DNA of 57,028 nucleotides from JBAYSY01 sp041675885 (GTDB taxonomy: Bacteria > Pseudomonadota > Alphaproteobacteria > Rhodobacterales > Rhodobacteraceae). The stretch is from assembly GCA_041675885.1 (NCBI GenBank), contig JBAYSY010000014.1:1-57028 (forward strand), written 5' to 3'. A model generated the notes under the pieces. It saw only the letters and a list, made by a program, of their open reading frames with translations. It was not told the DNA's origin and made no database searches. Shown one piece after another: positions 34,039 through 43,153 of the stretch; within the stretch, counting starts at the first letter, position 1, and every line of letters starts with the position of its first letter. A program made the position numbers and the translations under genes.

Positions 34039-35457
34039 ATGAGTATCAGAGTCTATTGTCAGGCCGGAATCGTCGGCCTTGCCGCGGCACTTGTCAGCGC
34101 CCCGGCCCCTCTTGAGGCAGAGGCGTTGCGAGTCATGCGCGGCGCACCCTCCTCGGCGCTTCAGGTGCCGATGAACCGCGCGGTGGTGGTGGAAAGCGAC
34201 GTCGCTTTCGCCGAACTGTCGATCGCCAATCCCGGCATCGCCGACATTTCTTCGCTGTCCGACCGTTCGATCTATGTCCTGGGCAAGACGCCCGGGCGCA
34301 CCACGCTTACGCTTCTGTCGGGCGAGGGGCGGCTGATCTCGAACATCGAGGTCCATGTCACCCCCGACGTGGCCGAGTTCAAGGAACGGCTGCGCCAGAT
34401 CCTGCCCAACGAGCAGATCGAGGTGCGCACCGCGAATGACGGCCTGGTGCTTTCGGGCACGGTCAGCAGCATCGCCCGGCTCGACCGCGCGCTCGACCTT
34501 GCCGAACGCTACGCGCCGGACCGGGTGTCGAACCTGATGTCGGTGGGCGGCACCCAGCAGGTCATGCTCAAGGTCCGCTTTGCCGAGATGCAGCGGTCGG
34601 TGGCCAAGAACCTGTCATCGTCGCTGGGCATCCGCACCACCGGCGGCGGCAGGGTCGGCGCCATCGGCGGCAGCGGCAACTTCACCGGCACCGGCGGCCC
34701 GTCGTCGGCGTTCAACCCCAACACCATGCCGATGAACCCCAATGCCGCGGGCGCGCTCGGGCTTGGTTTCTCGGCGGGCAGCCTGCAATTTTCCGTACTG
34801 CTGGAGGCGCTGGAGTCGAAGGGCGTCGTGCGCACGCTGGCCGAACCGAACCTGACCGCCCTTTCGGGGCAGGAGGCGCGTTTCCTGGCGGGCGGCGAAT
34901 ATCCGATCCCGGTGGCCGACGATGAGGGAATCACCATCGAATACAAGCCCTTCGGGGTCGAGCTGGCCTTCACCCCCCGGGTGGTGGACGGCGATGTCAT
35001 CAACCTGATGATCGAGGCGGCGGTTTCCTCGCTCGATCCCACGGTCACGGTGCAGAACGCGGGGTTCTCGGTCAATGCCTTCAAACGGCGCGACACCTCG
35101 ACCACGGTCGAGATGCGCGACGGCGAAAGCTTTGCCATCGCCGGGCTGTTGCAGGACGACTTCCGCAATTCGAGCGGGCAGGTGCCATGGCTGGGCGACA
35201 TCCCGGTACTGGGCGCGCTGTTCCGTTCGGCCGACTACCAGCGGGCGCAGACCGAGCTTGTGATCATCGTCACGCCGCATCTGGTCACCCCCACCCGGGG
35301 CGAGGCGCTGGCGCTGCCGACCGACCGGGTCCGGCTGCCGAGCGAGAGCGAGTTCTTCCTTTTCGGCCAGGTCGGCGGGCGCACCCCCACCCAGGGTGCC
35401 GCGGGCGAGGTCGCGCGGCAGGACTTTTCGGGCCCCTACGGCTATGTGATGGAGTAG
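34039..35457 (+). CDS. cpaC: Tad pilus secretin CpaC/RcpA
   Basis: 472 residues; forms the outer-membrane channel for Flp pili. Signal peptide (about 1-28, ending EAEA), an N-terminal pilus-assembly domain (VPMNRAVVVESDVAFAELSIANPGIADI...), a BON-like region (about 112-165), a Gly/Ser-rich loop (about 190-235), and the secretin core with ALESKGVVRTLAEPNLTALSGQEARFLAGGEYPIP and the terminal PWLGDIPVLGALFRS...ELVIIVTPHLV. First pilus gene in the locus; no CpaB precedes it. A leader region of 203 bases upstream should hold the promoter. Confidence 0.93.
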   Translation: MSIRVYCQAGIVGLAAALVSAPAPLEAEALRVMRGAPSSALQVPMNRAVVVESDVAFAELSIANPGIADISSLSDRSIYVLGKTPGRTTLTLLSGEGRLISNIEVHVTPDVAEFKERLRQILPNEQIEVRTANDGLVLSGTVSSIARLDRALDLAERYAPDRVSNLMSVGGTQQVMLKVRFAEMQRSVAKNLSSSLGIRTTGGGRVGAIGGSGNFTGTGGPSSAFNPNTMPMNPNAAGALGLGFSAGSLQFSVLLEALESKGVVRTLAEPNLTALSGQEARFLAGGEYPIPVADDEGITIEYKPFGVELAFTPRVVDGDVINLMIEAAVSSLDPTVTVQNAGFSVNAFKRRDTSTTVEMRDGESFAIAGLLQDDFRNSSGQVPWLGDIPVLGALFRSADYQRAQTELVIIVTPHLVTPTRGEALALPTDRVRLPSESEFFLFGQVGGRTPTQGAAGEVARQDFSGPYGYVME

Positions 35458-35461
35458 CGCC

Positions 35462-36085
35462 ATGCGGAACCTGATGCGCCCCCTGATCGCCGCCGCGGCC
35501 CTTGCCGCCCTTGCCGCCTGTGCCGATCGCGAACTGGGTGCCGAAGCGGACAGCGGCCATTTCGGCAACGCCACGATGAACAACACCCAGATTCATTCGG
35601 GGCAGAAGGACTATGTGGTCCAGCTTGGCAGCCGCTTTGCCGCCGAGGTGACCGACACGGTGAATTTCGCCTTCGATTCCACGGTGCTGGATGCCGAGGC
35701 GCGCGCCACGCTCGACCGTCAGGCCGACTGGATCCGCCAGTTCCCCGAAGTGCGGTTCCGGGTCTATGGCCATACCGACCTCGTGGGGTCGGATGCCTAC
35801 AACTACCGGCTGGGTCTGCGCCGGGCGCAGGCGGTGGTGGCCTATCTCGCATCGCGCGGGATCAGCCGGTCGCGGCTTGAGGCGGTCACCTCCTACGGCC
35901 GGACCCGGCCCGTGGTGCCCACCACGGCCGAGGAACGGCGCAACCGGCGCACGGTGACCGAGGTCACGGGCTTCGTGCAGCGCCATCCGACCGTGCTGAA
36001 CGGCAAATATGCCGAGGTCATCTTCCGCGAATACGTCGCAAGCGCGGCCCCGGGGCACCAGACCCGGCTCGAAGGGTTCGAATAA
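35462..36085 (+). CDS. OmpA-family lipoprotein in the Tad locus
   Basis: 207 residues. Lipobox LAALAACA (Cys at about 20) anchors it in the outer membrane; the C-terminal OmpA-like domain (about 60-170) has VNFAFDSTVLDAEARATLDRQADWI and YGHTDLVGSDAYNYRLGLRRAQAVVAYL, which bind peptidoglycan. It starts four bases after the secretin stop and occupies the place where CpaD/RcpB usually lies, so it may stabilise the secretin at the cell wall. A strong terminator follows, ending the cpaC transcript. Confidence 0.88.
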   Translation: MRNLMRPLIAAAALAALAACADRELGAEADSGHFGNATMNNTQIHSGQKDYVVQLGSRFAAEVTDTVNFAFDSTVLDAEARATLDRQADWIRQFPEVRFRVYGHTDLVGSDAYNYRLGLRRAQAVVAYLASRGISRSRLEAVTSYGRTRPVVPTTAEERRNRRTVTEVTGFVQRHPTVLNGKYAEVIFREYVASAAPGHQTRLEGFE

Positions 36086-36120
36086 CGTCCCCCTTCCCCC
36101 CGCAGACGATACGAAACAGG

Positions 36121-36150
36121 ACGCCGCCCTTCGGGGCGGCGTTTCCGTTT
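36121..36150 (+). terminator. Intrinsic terminator inside the Tad locus
   Basis: Perfect 9-bp stem ACGCCGCCC / GGGCGGCGT with a TTCG loop and TTCCGTTT tail. It splits the pilus locus after the OmpA lipoprotein, so cpaE onward needs its own promoter in 36151-36380. Confidence 0.85.
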
Positions 36151-36380
36151 CCCGTCAATAATGGCGCGGCTTAACCGCTTTTGCCTCTTATTACCGAACA
36201 ATGACAGCTTTTTGGCCCAATTCTCGCCACCATTGTCGCCCAGCTTGCCAGCAAGAGAATTGCATACGCATGGGCCGTGCCGGGCCCGGCCAGAAACAGA
36301 TGGTATCGGCGATGACCAGTCAGGACGGAACCGGCAACGACCCGCAGGGCAAGGGCCCTTCCGAGAAAGGAACCGACGCA

Positions 36381-37652
36381 ATGACGAGTGTAGCCGCGCT
36401 TCAGCCGGAACCCGCGCCGATCCGGGCCTGTACGATTTCCCGCGACATCCAGAACTTCGACCTGCTGATCGAGGACATGGAAGCCGAGATGGGCGAGAGC
36501 TGGGGTGATCTGGCCTTCACCGATGCGCTTGCCTTCTTCCACCAGCCCGAATCAGAGCCGCTGGAGTTCGTCGCCATCGCCGTGAACGGCGAGGACGAGA
36601 CCGACCTTCAGCAGATCGCCACCATCGTCAAGGCCGCGCATGACAAGGGCATCATGGTGGTGCTGATCGTCGATCAGATCAGCCCGGCGGCGCTGCATCA
36701 GCTGATGCGGCTCGGGGCCGAGGATTTCGTGCCCTACCCGCTGCCCGAAGGCGCCCTGCACGACGCGGTGGAGCGGATGCGCCGCGCGCGGGAGGCCCCC
36801 GTCCTTGCCGCCGTGCCGACCCAGGCGCCCGATGAAGGGCTCCACCACCCGGGCTTCAAGCCGCGCGGCGACCGCGACGGGGTGGTGCTGCCGGTCCACG
36901 GGCTTGCGGGCGGCACGGGTTCCAGCACCTTTGCCACCAACCTGGCGTGGGAAATCGCCACGGTGCAGAAAAGCGACCCGCCGAGGGTCTGCCTGCTCGA
37001 TCTCGATCTGCAATTCGGCAGCGTCTCGACCTATCTCGACCTGTCCCGGCGCGAGGCGATCTTCGAGGTTCTGTCGGATACCGCCAGCATGGACAGCGAC
37101 ACGCTGATTCAGGCGATGCTGACCTTCAACGACCGGCTGCATGTGTTCACTGCGCCGGGCGACATGCTGCCGCTCGACTTCGTGAGCGGCGAGGACATCG
37201 GCCGGCTGATCGACATGGCGCGGGCGAATTTCGATTTCGTCGTGATCGACATGCCGAAGACCATCGTGCAATGGACCGAGACGATGCTGAACCACGCGCA
37301 TGTCTATTTCGCGATGCTGGAACTGGACATGCGTTCGGCCCAGAACGCGCTGCGCTTCGTGCGGGCCCTGAAGGCCGAGGACATGCCGCATGAAAAGCTG
37401 CGCTTCGCGCTGAACCGGGCGCCGAAGTTCACCGATCTGTCGGGCAAGTCGCGGGTGCGCAAGCTGGCCGAAAGCCTGTCGATCGACATCGAGTTGCAGC
37501 TTCCCGACGGTGGCAAGCAGGTCACCCAGGCGAACGACCACGGGCTGCCGCTGGCCGAAACCGCGGCCAAGAACCCGTTGCGCAAGGAAATCCAGAAGCT
37601 CGCCAAGTCGCTTTACGATTTGAACAAGGCGGTCGAGACCGGCCGGAACTGA
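36381..37652 (+). CDS. cpaE: Pilus assembly ATPase CpaE/TadZ
   Basis: 423 residues; a MinD-like protein that places the Tad machine at the pole. N-terminal receiver-like domain (about 18-140) is followed by a P-loop domain whose Walker A reads GLAGGTGSST (174-183): neither signature Lys of the ParA/MinD family is present. Downstream DLDLQFGSVSTYLDL (207-221) and FVVIDMPK are standard. Start at 36381 chosen because GAAAGGA precedes it and MTSVAALQPEPAPI fits the family; in-frame ATGs at 36201 and 36312 lack ribosome sites. First gene after an internal terminator, with a ~230-base leader. Confidence 0.9.
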   Translation: MTSVAALQPEPAPIRACTISRDIQNFDLLIEDMEAEMGESWGDLAFTDALAFFHQPESEPLEFVAIAVNGEDETDLQQIATIVKAAHDKGIMVVLIVDQISPAALHQLMRLGAEDFVPYPLPEGALHDAVERMRRAREAPVLAAVPTQAPDEGLHHPGFKPRGDRDGVVLPVHGLAGGTGSSTFATNLAWEIATVQKSDPPRVCLLDLDLQFGSVSTYLDLSRREAIFEVLSDTASMDSDTLIQAMLTFNDRLHVFTAPGDMLPLDFVSGEDIGRLIDMARANFDFVVIDMPKTIVQWTETMLNHAHVYFAMLELDMRSAQNALRFVRALKAEDMPHEKLRFALNRAPKFTDLSGKSRVRKLAESLSIDIELQLPDGGKQVTQANDHGLPLAETAAKNPLRKEIQKLAKSLYDLNKAVETGRN

Positions 37653-37662
37653 GGGTCCAGGG

Positions 37663-39099
37663 ATGCTTTTCGGCAAGAGAACCAAATCCGCCAGCGCCCC
37701 GGCTGCCCCGGCGCAGGCGGCCAATGCCGGCCCGCAGACGGCGGCGACGCGCGCGCCCACGCCGATGCGCTCCGGGCCGCAGGTCCATCGCCCGGCGGCG
37801 CAGGCGGTGGCGGTCGACAAGGAAAAGAAGCGCAAGGACCGGCTGAGCGACCTCAAGGTCGAACTGCACAAGCGGCTGCTTGACGACCTCAACCTGGCGG
37901 CGCTGGAACATGCGACCGAATCCAGCCTGCGGAGCGAGATTTCGGAGATCTCCGCCGAGGCGCTGGCCGAAATGAACGTGGTGCTGAACAAGGACGACCG
38001 CGCCACGCTCAACCAGGAACTCTACGACGAGGTGATGGGCCTTGGCCCGCTGGAGCCGCTGCTCAAGGACGATACCGTCAACGACATTCTCGTGAACGGG
38101 CCGCAGCAGATTTTCGTCGAACGGTCGGGCAAGCTGGAACTGACCGACATCACCTTCAAGAACGAACGCCACCTGCTGCGGATCATCGACAAGATCGTAT
38201 CCGCCGTGGGCCGCCGGGTCGATGAATCGAACCCCTATGTGGACGCCCGCCTTGCCGACGGCTCGCGTTTCAACGCCATGGTGCCGCCGATCGCGGTTGA
38301 CGGCAGCCTGGTGTCGATCCGCAAGTTCAAGAAGGAAAAGCTGTCGATCGACGACCTGGTGAGGTTCGGCGCCTTCACCGAGGAAATGGCCGCCTTTCTC
38401 CAGGCGGCGGTGGCCACAAGGCTGAACGTGATCGTCTCGGGCGGGACCGGTTCGGGAAAGACCACCACGCTCAACGCGCTGTCCTCGTTCATCGACAACT
38501 CGGAACGTATCCTGACCATCGAGGATACCGCGGAACTCCAGTTGCAGCAGACCCATGTGGGCCGGATGGAAAGCCGCCCGGCCAACGTCGAGGGCAAGGG
38601 CGCCGTCACCCAGCGCGACTGTCTGAAGAACGCCCTGCGGATGCGCCCCGACCGGATCATCGTCGGCGAGACAAGGGGCGAGGAGGTGATCGACATGCTC
38701 CAGGCCATGAACACCGGCCATGACGGCTCGATGACCACGATCCACGCCAACTCTGCGCGCGACGGCGTGTCGCGTCTGGAAAACATGATCGCCATGGCCG
38801 GGATCGAGATGCCCCTGAAGGCCGTGCGCAGCCAGATCGCCAGCGCCGTCAACCTGATCGTGCAGGCCAGCCGGTTGCAGGACGGTTCGCGCCGGATGAC
38901 CTCGATCACCGAGATCACCGGAATGGAAGGCGAAGTGATCTCGATGCAGGAACTGTTCCGCTACGAACGCCTTGGCCTTGCCCCCGACGGCAAGATCATC
39001 GGCCGGTTCAACGCCACGGGCATCCGTTCCTACTATTCGGACCGGTTCCGCCAGTGGGGCTATGACCTGCCCGCGTCGATCTACGAACCCACGCCCTGA
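37663..39099 (+). CDS. cpaF: Tad secretion ATPase CpaF/TadA
   Basis: 478 residues; cytoplasmic hexameric ATPase powering Flp pilus assembly. An Ala/Pro-rich variable start (1-55) leads into the GSPII_E core: Walker A GGTGSGKTT (260-268), Asp box LTIEDTAELQLQQ, Walker B RPDRIIVGETRGEEVIDMLQAMNTGHDGSMTTIHAN with the His box, and the C-terminal region SITEITGMEGEVI. Ten bases after cpaE, so co-transcribed. Confidence 0.96.
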   Translation: MLFGKRTKSASAPAAPAQAANAGPQTAATRAPTPMRSGPQVHRPAAQAVAVDKEKKRKDRLSDLKVELHKRLLDDLNLAALEHATESSLRSEISEISAEALAEMNVVLNKDDRATLNQELYDEVMGLGPLEPLLKDDTVNDILVNGPQQIFVERSGKLELTDITFKNERHLLRIIDKIVSAVGRRVDESNPYVDARLADGSRFNAMVPPIAVDGSLVSIRKFKKEKLSIDDLVRFGAFTEEMAAFLQAAVATRLNVIVSGGTGSGKTTTLNALSSFIDNSERILTIEDTAELQLQQTHVGRMESRPANVEGKGAVTQRDCLKNALRMRPDRIIVGETRGEEVIDMLQAMNTGHDGSMTTIHANSARDGVSRLENMIAMAGIEMPLKAVRSQIASAVNLIVQASRLQDGSRRMTSITEITGMEGEVISMQELFRYERLGLAPDGKIIGRFNATGIRSYYSDRFRQWGYDLPASIYEPTP

Positions 39100-39107
39100 G
39101 GCCCGCC

Positions 39108-40076
39108 ATGCAGATCAGCGCCGAACCCCTCATCTATATCCTGATCTTCGTCGGCGTGCTCGCGCTCGTCGAGGGGATCTATCTGACCGTCTTCGGAAAG
39201 TCGATCAGCCTCAACAACAAGGTCAACCGCCGGCTGGCGCTCATGGAAAAGGGCGGCAACCGCGAGGAAGTGCTGGAACAGCTCCGCAAGGAGATGAGCC
39301 AGCACATGAATTCCCGCTCGATCCCGCTTTACGCGATTCTGGCCGACAAGGCGCAGAAGGCGAATATCGCCTTCTCGCCCGCGGCACTGATCGGCATCAT
39401 GGTGCTGCTGGCCGTCGTCGCCTATCTGGCCCTGACCATCGGCACCGAGGCCGAAACCCCGATCCGGGTGCTGGTGGCGATCGCCATGGGGGTCGGCAGC
39501 GTCTATTTCTGGGTCAACGGCAAGGCGAAGAAGCGTCTCGCCCTGGTCGAGGAACAGCTTCCCGATGCGGTCGAACTCATGGTCCGGTCGCTGCGCGTCG
39601 GCCATCCGTTCTCCTCGGCGATCGGCATCGTCGCCAAGGAGGTGCCCGACCCGCTCGGCACCGAGTTCGGCATGATCGCCGACGAAGCCGCCTACGGGCG
39701 CGAAATTTCCGAAAGCCTCAAGGCGCTGGCCGAACGGATGGACATGCAGGATCTGCGTTTCCTTGCCGTCGCGGTGACGATCCAGCAGCAGTCGGGCGGC
39801 AACCTGGCCGAGATCCTCGCCGGTCTCGCGCAGGTGGTCCGGGCCCGGTTCCGGCTGTTCCGCCGGGTGAAGGCGATCACCGCCGAGGCGAAATGGTCGG
39901 GGATGTTCCTGTCGGCCTTCCCCATCGTCGCCATGGTGATGATCACCATCATCAAGCCCGACTATTTCGACGAGGTGAAAGAGACCTCGGCCTTCATTCC
40001 GGCGGCGCTGATCGTCGGCGTGCTGCTGGTGGTCAACGTCATCTACATGAAGATCATGGTCAACATCAAAGTCTGA
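39108..40076 (+). CDS. tadB: Tad inner-membrane platform protein TadB
   Basis: 322 residues; one of two T2SSF-domain membrane proteins that form the pilus assembly platform. Helices near 8-26 (PLIYILIFVGVLALVEGIYL), about 93-110, about 120-136 and two at the C-terminus (about 265-315). The cytoplasmic T2SSF domain contains EEQLPDAVELMVRSLRVGHPFSSAIGIVAKEVPDPLG...FGMIADEAAYGREISESLKAL. Follows cpaF by 9 bases. Confidence 0.94.
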   Translation: MQISAEPLIYILIFVGVLALVEGIYLTVFGKSISLNNKVNRRLALMEKGGNREEVLEQLRKEMSQHMNSRSIPLYAILADKAQKANIAFSPAALIGIMVLLAVVAYLALTIGTEAETPIRVLVAIAMGVGSVYFWVNGKAKKRLALVEEQLPDAVELMVRSLRVGHPFSSAIGIVAKEVPDPLGTEFGMIADEAAYGREISESLKALAERMDMQDLRFLAVAVTIQQQSGGNLAEILAGLAQVVRARFRLFRRVKAITAEAKWSGMFLSAFPIVAMVMITIIKPDYFDEVKETSAFIPAALIVGVLLVVNVIYMKIMVNIKV

Positions 40077-40085
40077 GGCACCGCC

Positions 40086-41066
40086 ATGCAAGCCCTCGAA
40101 ACCTTCAATACCCTGCTGACGGACATGCTCGGCCCGCTCGGTCCCATGATCGCGGTGGGCGGGCTTGGCCTTCTGCTGGTGCTGATCACGCTGCCGGCCA
40201 TGCTGCACAAACAGGCCGACCCGCTCGACAAGCTGCGCGAGGCGGCAAAGGCCAGCCACGCATCCGCCGCCCCCGGCCAGCCGCTGCGTCACGGCGGCAA
40301 GAGCGACAAGCTCGACAAGTTCGCCAACTTCCTCGAACCGCAGAGCGCGGCCGAACTCAGTTCGGCCCGGCTCAAGATGCTCCGCGCGGGCTACCGTTCG
40401 AGAAACGCGGTACGCATGTTCCATGCGACGCAGTTCATCCTTGGCATGTCCCTACTGGTGCTCGGGATGATCTATGCCCTGCTGACGGCCAGAAGCCTCG
40501 ATCTCAGCATGCAGCAGATCGCGATCTATGCGCTGCTGCCGGGCGCCATCGGCTATTATGTGCCGGTCTATTGGGTCAACCGCCGCCTGCAAACCCGCCA
40601 GCAGGAGATGATCGAGGGGTTCCCCGACGCACTCGACATGATGCTGGTCTGCGTCGAGGCCGGGCAGTCGCTCGACCAGTCGATCATCCGGGTCGCCAAG
40701 GAAATCAGCATCGGCTATCCCGCGCTGGGCGAGGAGTTCGAACTGGTCTCGCATGAGATCAAGGCGGGCAAGGAGCGGATCGAGGTGCTGCGCGACTTCG
40801 CCGAACGGGCAGGCGTGCCGGATATCGCGTCTTTCGTCACCACGCTGGTGCAGTCGGCCACCTTCGGCACCTCGATCGCCGAGGCACTGCGGGTCTATGC
40901 CTCGGAAATGCGCGACAAGCGTGTGCTGCGCGCCGAGGAAAAGGCAAACGTCTTGCCAACCAAGCTTACTCTGGGCACAATGATGTTCACCGTGCCGCCG
41001 CTGCTCATCATCCTGATCGGGCCGTCGCTGCACGGAATATCGCAGACCATAGCCACGAATTTCTGA
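40086..41066 (+). CDS. tadC: Tad inner-membrane platform protein TadC
   Basis: 326 residues; partner of TadB. Same plan: N-terminal helix (about 18-38), paired helices around 115-165, T2SSF domain with QQEMIEGFPDALDMMLVCVEAGQSLDQSIIRVAKEISIGYPALGEEFELVSHEIKAGKE, and a C-terminal helix (TLGTMMFTVPPLLIILIGPSL). Nine bases after tadB; typical pairing confirms both. Confidence 0.94.
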   Translation: MQALETFNTLLTDMLGPLGPMIAVGGLGLLLVLITLPAMLHKQADPLDKLREAAKASHASAAPGQPLRHGGKSDKLDKFANFLEPQSAAELSSARLKMLRAGYRSRNAVRMFHATQFILGMSLLVLGMIYALLTARSLDLSMQQIAIYALLPGAIGYYVPVYWVNRRLQTRQQEMIEGFPDALDMMLVCVEAGQSLDQSIIRVAKEISIGYPALGEEFELVSHEIKAGKERIEVLRDFAERAGVPDIASFVTTLVQSATFGTSIAEALRVYASEMRDKRVLRAEEKANVLPTKLTLGTMMFTVPPLLIILIGPSLHGISQTIATNF

Positions 41067-41067
41067 C

Positions 41068-41628
41068 GTGACATGCCCCCCCCGAGCCGTCTGGCTCATC
41101 GCTTTCGGCCTGGGCCTCGCCGCCTGCACCAACGGTGCGGCGCCCGGCGGTGACACCATCCCCGGCGCCGACCGGCGGGGCGAGGCGGTGGACGGGCTGA
41201 CCGTCGGTCACCGGCTGATGGAGGCAGGCGAACACGAACTGGCGCTGCGGGCCTATCTGCGCGCCGCCTCGGAACGGGGCGCGGATGTCGATGTCCTTTC
41301 CGCCATCGGCTCGGCCAACCTGCGGCTGGGGCGGCTGGGTCAGGCCGAACAGATCCTGCGCCGGGCGCTGGAGGTTGACCCGGCCTTCGTCCCCGCGCTC
41401 AACAACCTCGGCGTGGTGCTGATGGAACGCGGCGCGACCGGCGAGGCGCGGCGCGTCTTCCAGCAAGCCTATGCGCTCGATAGTGGCAATTCGGACTCCA
41501 TCCGCGAAAACCTGCGACTCGCTATCGCGCGGACGGCGGATTCCGGTTACGATGACCCCAATGAAAATCATAATTTCTCGCTGGTGCGGCGGGGGCACGG
41601 GCAATATCTGCTTCTTTCGCGCCAATGA
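41068..41628 (+). CDS. tadD: TadD-like TPR lipoprotein
   Basis: 186 residues. Signal peptide with lipobox GLAACT (Cys at about 20); then TPR repeats (about 50-150: AGEHELALRAYLRAASERG, LGRLGQAEQILRRALEVDPAFVPALNNLGVVLMERGATGEARRVFQQAYALD). TadD lipoproteins support pilus biogenesis in the envelope, probably by helping the secretin. GTG start at 41068, one base past the tadC stop, translation coupled. The stop overlaps a possible ATG at 41625 for the next gene. Confidence 0.85.
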   Translation: MTCPPRAVWLIAFGLGLAACTNGAAPGGDTIPGADRRGEAVDGLTVGHRLMEAGEHELALRAYLRAASERGADVDVLSAIGSANLRLGRLGQAEQILRRALEVDPAFVPALNNLGVVLMERGATGEARRVFQQAYALDSGNSDSIRENLRLAIARTADSGYDDPNENHNFSLVRRGHGQYLLLSRQ

Positions 41629-41654
41629 GGTCGAGCAGTGAAGGACGCAGAAGG

Positions 41655-42512
41655 ATGCGCCATCCCGGTATCGTTGCGCTGTGCCTGATGGGCATGGCAG
41701 GTCTGGCCGCCTGCGATCGGTCGTCGAACGCCGACGTGAATCGCGCCATCGAAAGCATGAACCTGGTCGATGACAACAACATGGCCGAGATCATGCTGAC
41801 CGTGGCCGACCCGGCCGAAGCGGCCGCCTGGTTCACCCGCGCCAGCGCCGAACACCCCGACCGGGTGGACCTGCGCCGGGGGCTGGCCAAGTCGCTTGCC
41901 CGCGCCGGGAACGCCCCGGAAGCCGCGGCGATCTGGACCGAGATCGCCGACGGGCCCGAGGGCACCTCGCAGGACCGGGTGGAACTGGCCGAGGCGCTCA
42001 TTCGCAACAACGAATGGGCCCGCGCCGAGGCGGAACTGAACCGCATCCCCCCCACCCACGAAACCTTCGAACGCTACCGGCTTGAGGCCATGGTGGCCGA
42101 TGCGAACAAGAACTGGGCCAAGGCCGACAGTTTCTATGAAATCGCCGCCGGGCTGACCAACCGGCCGTCCGGCGTACTGAACAACTGGGGCTTTTCCAAG
42201 CTGACCCGTGGCGATCACGCGGGGGCGGAACGGCTGTTCGCCGAGGCGATCACCTATGATCCGGGCCTGTTCACCGCCAAGAACAACCTGGTCATGGCCC
42301 GTGGTGCCCAGCGCAAATACGACCTGCCGGTGATCCAGATGAACCAGACCGAGCGGGCGCAGCTTCTGCACACGCTGGCGCTGACCGCCGTCAAGTCGGG
42401 CGATGTGAACGTCGGCAAGGGCCTGCTGCAAGAGGCCATCGACACCCACCCACAACATTTCGACGCCGCGGTGCGCAGCCTGCGCGCCCTCGATTCCGGA
42501 GCAACGGGCTGA
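41655..42512 (+). CDS. Second TPR lipoprotein of the Tad locus
   Basis: 285 residues. Lipobox GMAGLAACD (Cys at about 20), then TPR-type helical repeats through most of the chain (AEAAAWFTRASAEHPDRVDLRRGLAKSLARAGNAPEAAAIW; ANKNWAKADSFYEIAAGLTNRPSGVLNNWGFSKLTRGDHAGAERLFAEAITYDPGLF). Rhodobacterales Tad loci often carry two TadD-like genes in tandem. Start at 41655 has AAGGA upstream; ATG at 41625 overlaps the tadD stop and would add ten basic residues to the signal peptide. Confidence 0.85.
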   Translation: MRHPGIVALCLMGMAGLAACDRSSNADVNRAIESMNLVDDNNMAEIMLTVADPAEAAAWFTRASAEHPDRVDLRRGLAKSLARAGNAPEAAAIWTEIADGPEGTSQDRVELAEALIRNNEWARAEAELNRIPPTHETFERYRLEAMVADANKNWAKADSFYEIAAGLTNRPSGVLNNWGFSKLTRGDHAGAERLFAEAITYDPGLFTAKNNLVMARGAQRKYDLPVIQMNQTERAQLLHTLALTAVKSGDVNVGKGLLQEAIDTHPQHFDAAVRSLRALDSGATG

Positions 42513-42515
42513 ACC

Positions 42516-43010
42516 ATGGAAACGACCGCTGCAACCGCCCTTTGGTTCCTGCCCTTCGTCGTGCCGATCGCGATCTGGGTCGCGTGGAGCGACATGAAAT
42601 TCATGAAAATCCCCAACAAGGCGGTGCTGGCGCTTGCCGCCGTGTTCCTTGTGGTCGGGCCGATCGCGCTGCCGCTGGCCGAATGGGGCTGGCGCTGGAC
42701 CCACCTTGCCGTGGTCCTGGTGATCGGTTTCCTGATGAGCATGGCCACCATGATCGGCGCGGGCGACGCCAAGTTCGCCGCCGCCATGGCGCCCTTCATC
42801 GCGCTTGGCGATCTCGGGCTGTTCATGGGGCTGCTGGCGGCGGCGCTGCTCGGGGCCTTTCTTGCCCATCGGCTGCTGCGCGCATGGCCCGCCTTCCGCA
42901 ACGCGACGCCCGACTGGGTGTCATGGACGCATCACAAGTTCCCGATGGGTCTCGCACTGGGCGGCGCACTGGTGATGTATCTCGTCGCCGCGCTGCGCTT
43001 CGGGGCCTGA
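42516..43010 (+). CDS. cpaA: Prepilin peptidase CpaA/TadV
   Basis: 164 residues; integral membrane aspartyl protease (family A24) that processes Flp prepilin. Catalytic Asp pair: WSDMKFMKIPN (first Asp at about residue 26) and the GAGDAK motif (GxGD, at about 82-87). Four or so membrane helices; no N-terminal methylase domain, as usual for TadV. It starts three bases after the TPR lipoprotein stop. Its presence implies a pilin substrate, yet no pilin gene lies in the window. Confidence 0.92.
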   Translation: METTAATALWFLPFVVPIAIWVAWSDMKFMKIPNKAVLALAAVFLVVGPIALPLAEWGWRWTHLAVVLVIGFLMSMATMIGAGDAKFAAAMAPFIALGDLGLFMGLLAAALLGAFLAHRLLRAWPAFRNATPDWVSWTHHKFPMGLALGGALVMYLVAALRFGA

Positions 43011-43153
43011 ACCCTGCTGCACACCGGGGGCACGGCGGACCGCAGAATGCCGGATCGCCGCCCCGGATTCGCCAGATTCGCCGGTAAAGGTGGCCGGGCC
43101 ACGAAACCGGCAGCCCGGCCCCACAGCACGGCCCCGAACCCAGGGATCGCCCC

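Noticed and set aside
36201..36380. Upstream in-frame ATGs that would lengthen CpaE by up to 60 residues
   Set aside because: They lack ribosome sites and the added sequence is unlike the family N-terminus.
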